DNA of 5,385 bases from Verrucomicrobiota bacterium (GTDB taxonomy: Bacteria; Verrucomicrobiota; Verrucomicrobiia; Verrucomicrobiales; Verrucomicrobiaceae), in assembly GCA_023429545.1 (NCBI GenBank), contig JAEYUU010000660.1, positions 1 through 5,385 on the forward strand. Reading direction: 5' to 3'. Position numbers and translations under genes: made by a program. The notes under the pieces are model-generated. The model did not search any database and was not told the DNA's origin. It worked only from the letters and a program-made list of their open reading frames with translations. Shown piece after piece: positions 4,668-5,385 of this stretch. Within the stretch, counting starts at the first letter, position 1. The number at the start of each line of letters is the position of its first letter.

Positions 4668-5385
4668 ATGTGCAGTTCCTTCCTCCGGCACCTTCTGCTG
4701 CGATCGCTCGCGCTTGTGACGTGGAACGCCTGGCTCGCCCCAGCTCCGACCTCGGCATCTCAGCGGCCACCAAACGTCATTCTCATCCTGACGGACAATC
4801 ACGGGAACTGGACCATTGGTCCCTACGGCAATCAGGACATCAAGACGCCCAACCTCGATCGCCTCGCCGCCGAGGGTACGCGGTTCGCCCATGCCTTCGC
4901 CAACAATCCGGTCTGCTCCCCCAACCGCGCCACGCTGCTCACGGGTCTCATGCCTTCCCAGCACGGCGTGCATTGCTTTCTCCGCGCCGGGTTTCCGCAA
5001 ATGGGTGATGGAGCACACTGCGTGCTCTCCGAGTTCGCCAGCCTGCCGCGCATTCTGAAATCAAAAGGCTACGCGTGCGGTCTGGTGGGGAAATGGCATC
5101 TCGGGGGAAACCTCACCCCACAGGAGGGCTTCACGAAGGAATGGGTCACCATGCCGCACGGCGCCACGAGCACGTTCTTTGATGCACAGGTGATCGAGAA
5201 TGGAGCCGTACGGACGGAAGCCACCCATCTGACGACTTTCTGGACCTCGCGCGCCGTGAAGTTCATTGACGCACAAAAGGACAGGCCGTTTTTTCTCTAC
5301 CTCGCATACAACGGCCCCTACGGCCTCGGCGCCGCCCAACTCAAGGACAGCGAACGCGTGCCTCATTGGAATGACTATGCGGACA
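4668..5385 (+). CDS. Exported formylglycine-dependent sulfatase (type I, arylsulfatase family), 3' end cut by the window
   Basis: This protein should hydrolyse sulfate esters outside the cytoplasm; 239 residues are visible and the frame runs off the edge. The N-terminus has two arginines, a hydrophobic stretch (about 9-24) and a likely signal peptidase I site after Ser-Ala-Ser (29-31). There is no lipobox cysteine. The alkaline-phosphatase-like sulfatase fold follows: NVILILTDNHG (36-46), KTPNLDRLAAEG (59-70), the formylglycine motif CSPNR (83-87) inside the signature running to TLLTG, GKWHLG (141-146), and PFFLYLAYNGPYG (207-219). CSPNR meets the minimal CxPxR rule, with Cys83 to be oxidised to formylglycine. 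Variants are Asn44 for the second Asp of the usual DD metal-binding pair, and Tyr218 where many relatives have His (NAPH). The start is ATG 4668 (or GTG 4665), 59 nt after the DUF2017-like gene, without Shine-Dalgarno or an intervening terminator. The substrate is unknown. Confidence 0.93.
   Translation, partial: MCSSFLRHLLLRSLALVTWNAWLAPAPTSASQRPPNVILILTDNHGNWTIGPYGNQDIKTPNLDRLAAEGTRFAHAFANNPVCSPNRATLLTGLMPSQHGVHCFLRAGFPQMGDGAHCVLSEFASLPRILKSKGYACGLVGKWHLGGNLTPQEGFTKEWVTMPHGATSTFFDAQVIENGAVRTEATHLTTFWTSRAVKFIDAQKDRPFFLYLAYNGPYGLGAAQLKDSERVPHWNDYAD

Noticed and set aside
4051..4773. 240-codon minus-strand open frame over the DUF2017-like gene and the sulfatase start
   Set aside because: It overlaps two plus-strand genes supported by motifs and by 5-nt coupling to clpS. 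The translation shows no recognisable family.

Overview
The window is GC-rich bacterial DNA with five coding regions in two divergent groups. Its gene content suggests a member of the Verrucomicrobiota or the wider Planctomycetota-Verrucomicrobiota group: an exported formylglycine-type sulfatase, a compact cysH-cysD-cysN sulfate-assimilation cluster, a short ClpS, and starts without Shine-Dalgarno sequences. This placement is inferred from family resemblance; no marker gene is present.

Layout: (1) Positions 1-171 hold the 3' end of an unidentified plus-strand transcription unit, closed by a very good intrinsic terminator at 144-171. (2) Positions 296-3293, minus strand, hold a three-gene operon read cysH -> cysD -> cysN. 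CysDN form ATP sulfurylase (sulfate to APS), and CysH is a PAPS/APS reductase-family protein (activated sulfate to sulfite). CysN carries no fused APS kinase. CysH has a single cysteine, so it should be of the iron-sulfur-free PAPS type, and the kinase step must be encoded elsewhere. An 11-bp perfect inverted repeat straddles the cysN stop codon. (3) Positions 3294-3751 are a divergent intergenic region with a candidate cysH promoter overlapped by an 8-bp dyad, and several further dyads. (4) Positions 3752-4608, plus strand, hold clpS followed after 5 nt by a gene that I assign from its motifs to DUF2017. (5) Positions 4668 to the window edge hold the first 239 codons of a secreted sulfatase.

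How the genes may fit together: CysDN and CysH are consecutive parts of assimilatory sulfate reduction. ClpS delivers N-degron substrates to ClpAP/ClpCP. The tight clpS-DUF2017 pair resembles the actinobacterial arrangement, where (from memory) the same pair precedes the mec-cysO-cysM cysteine-biosynthesis genes. Finding it here next to cysHDN hints at a recurring but unexplained link between ClpS/DUF2017 and sulfur metabolism. The sulfatase could supply sulfate from sulfated polymers, but that link rests on proximity only.
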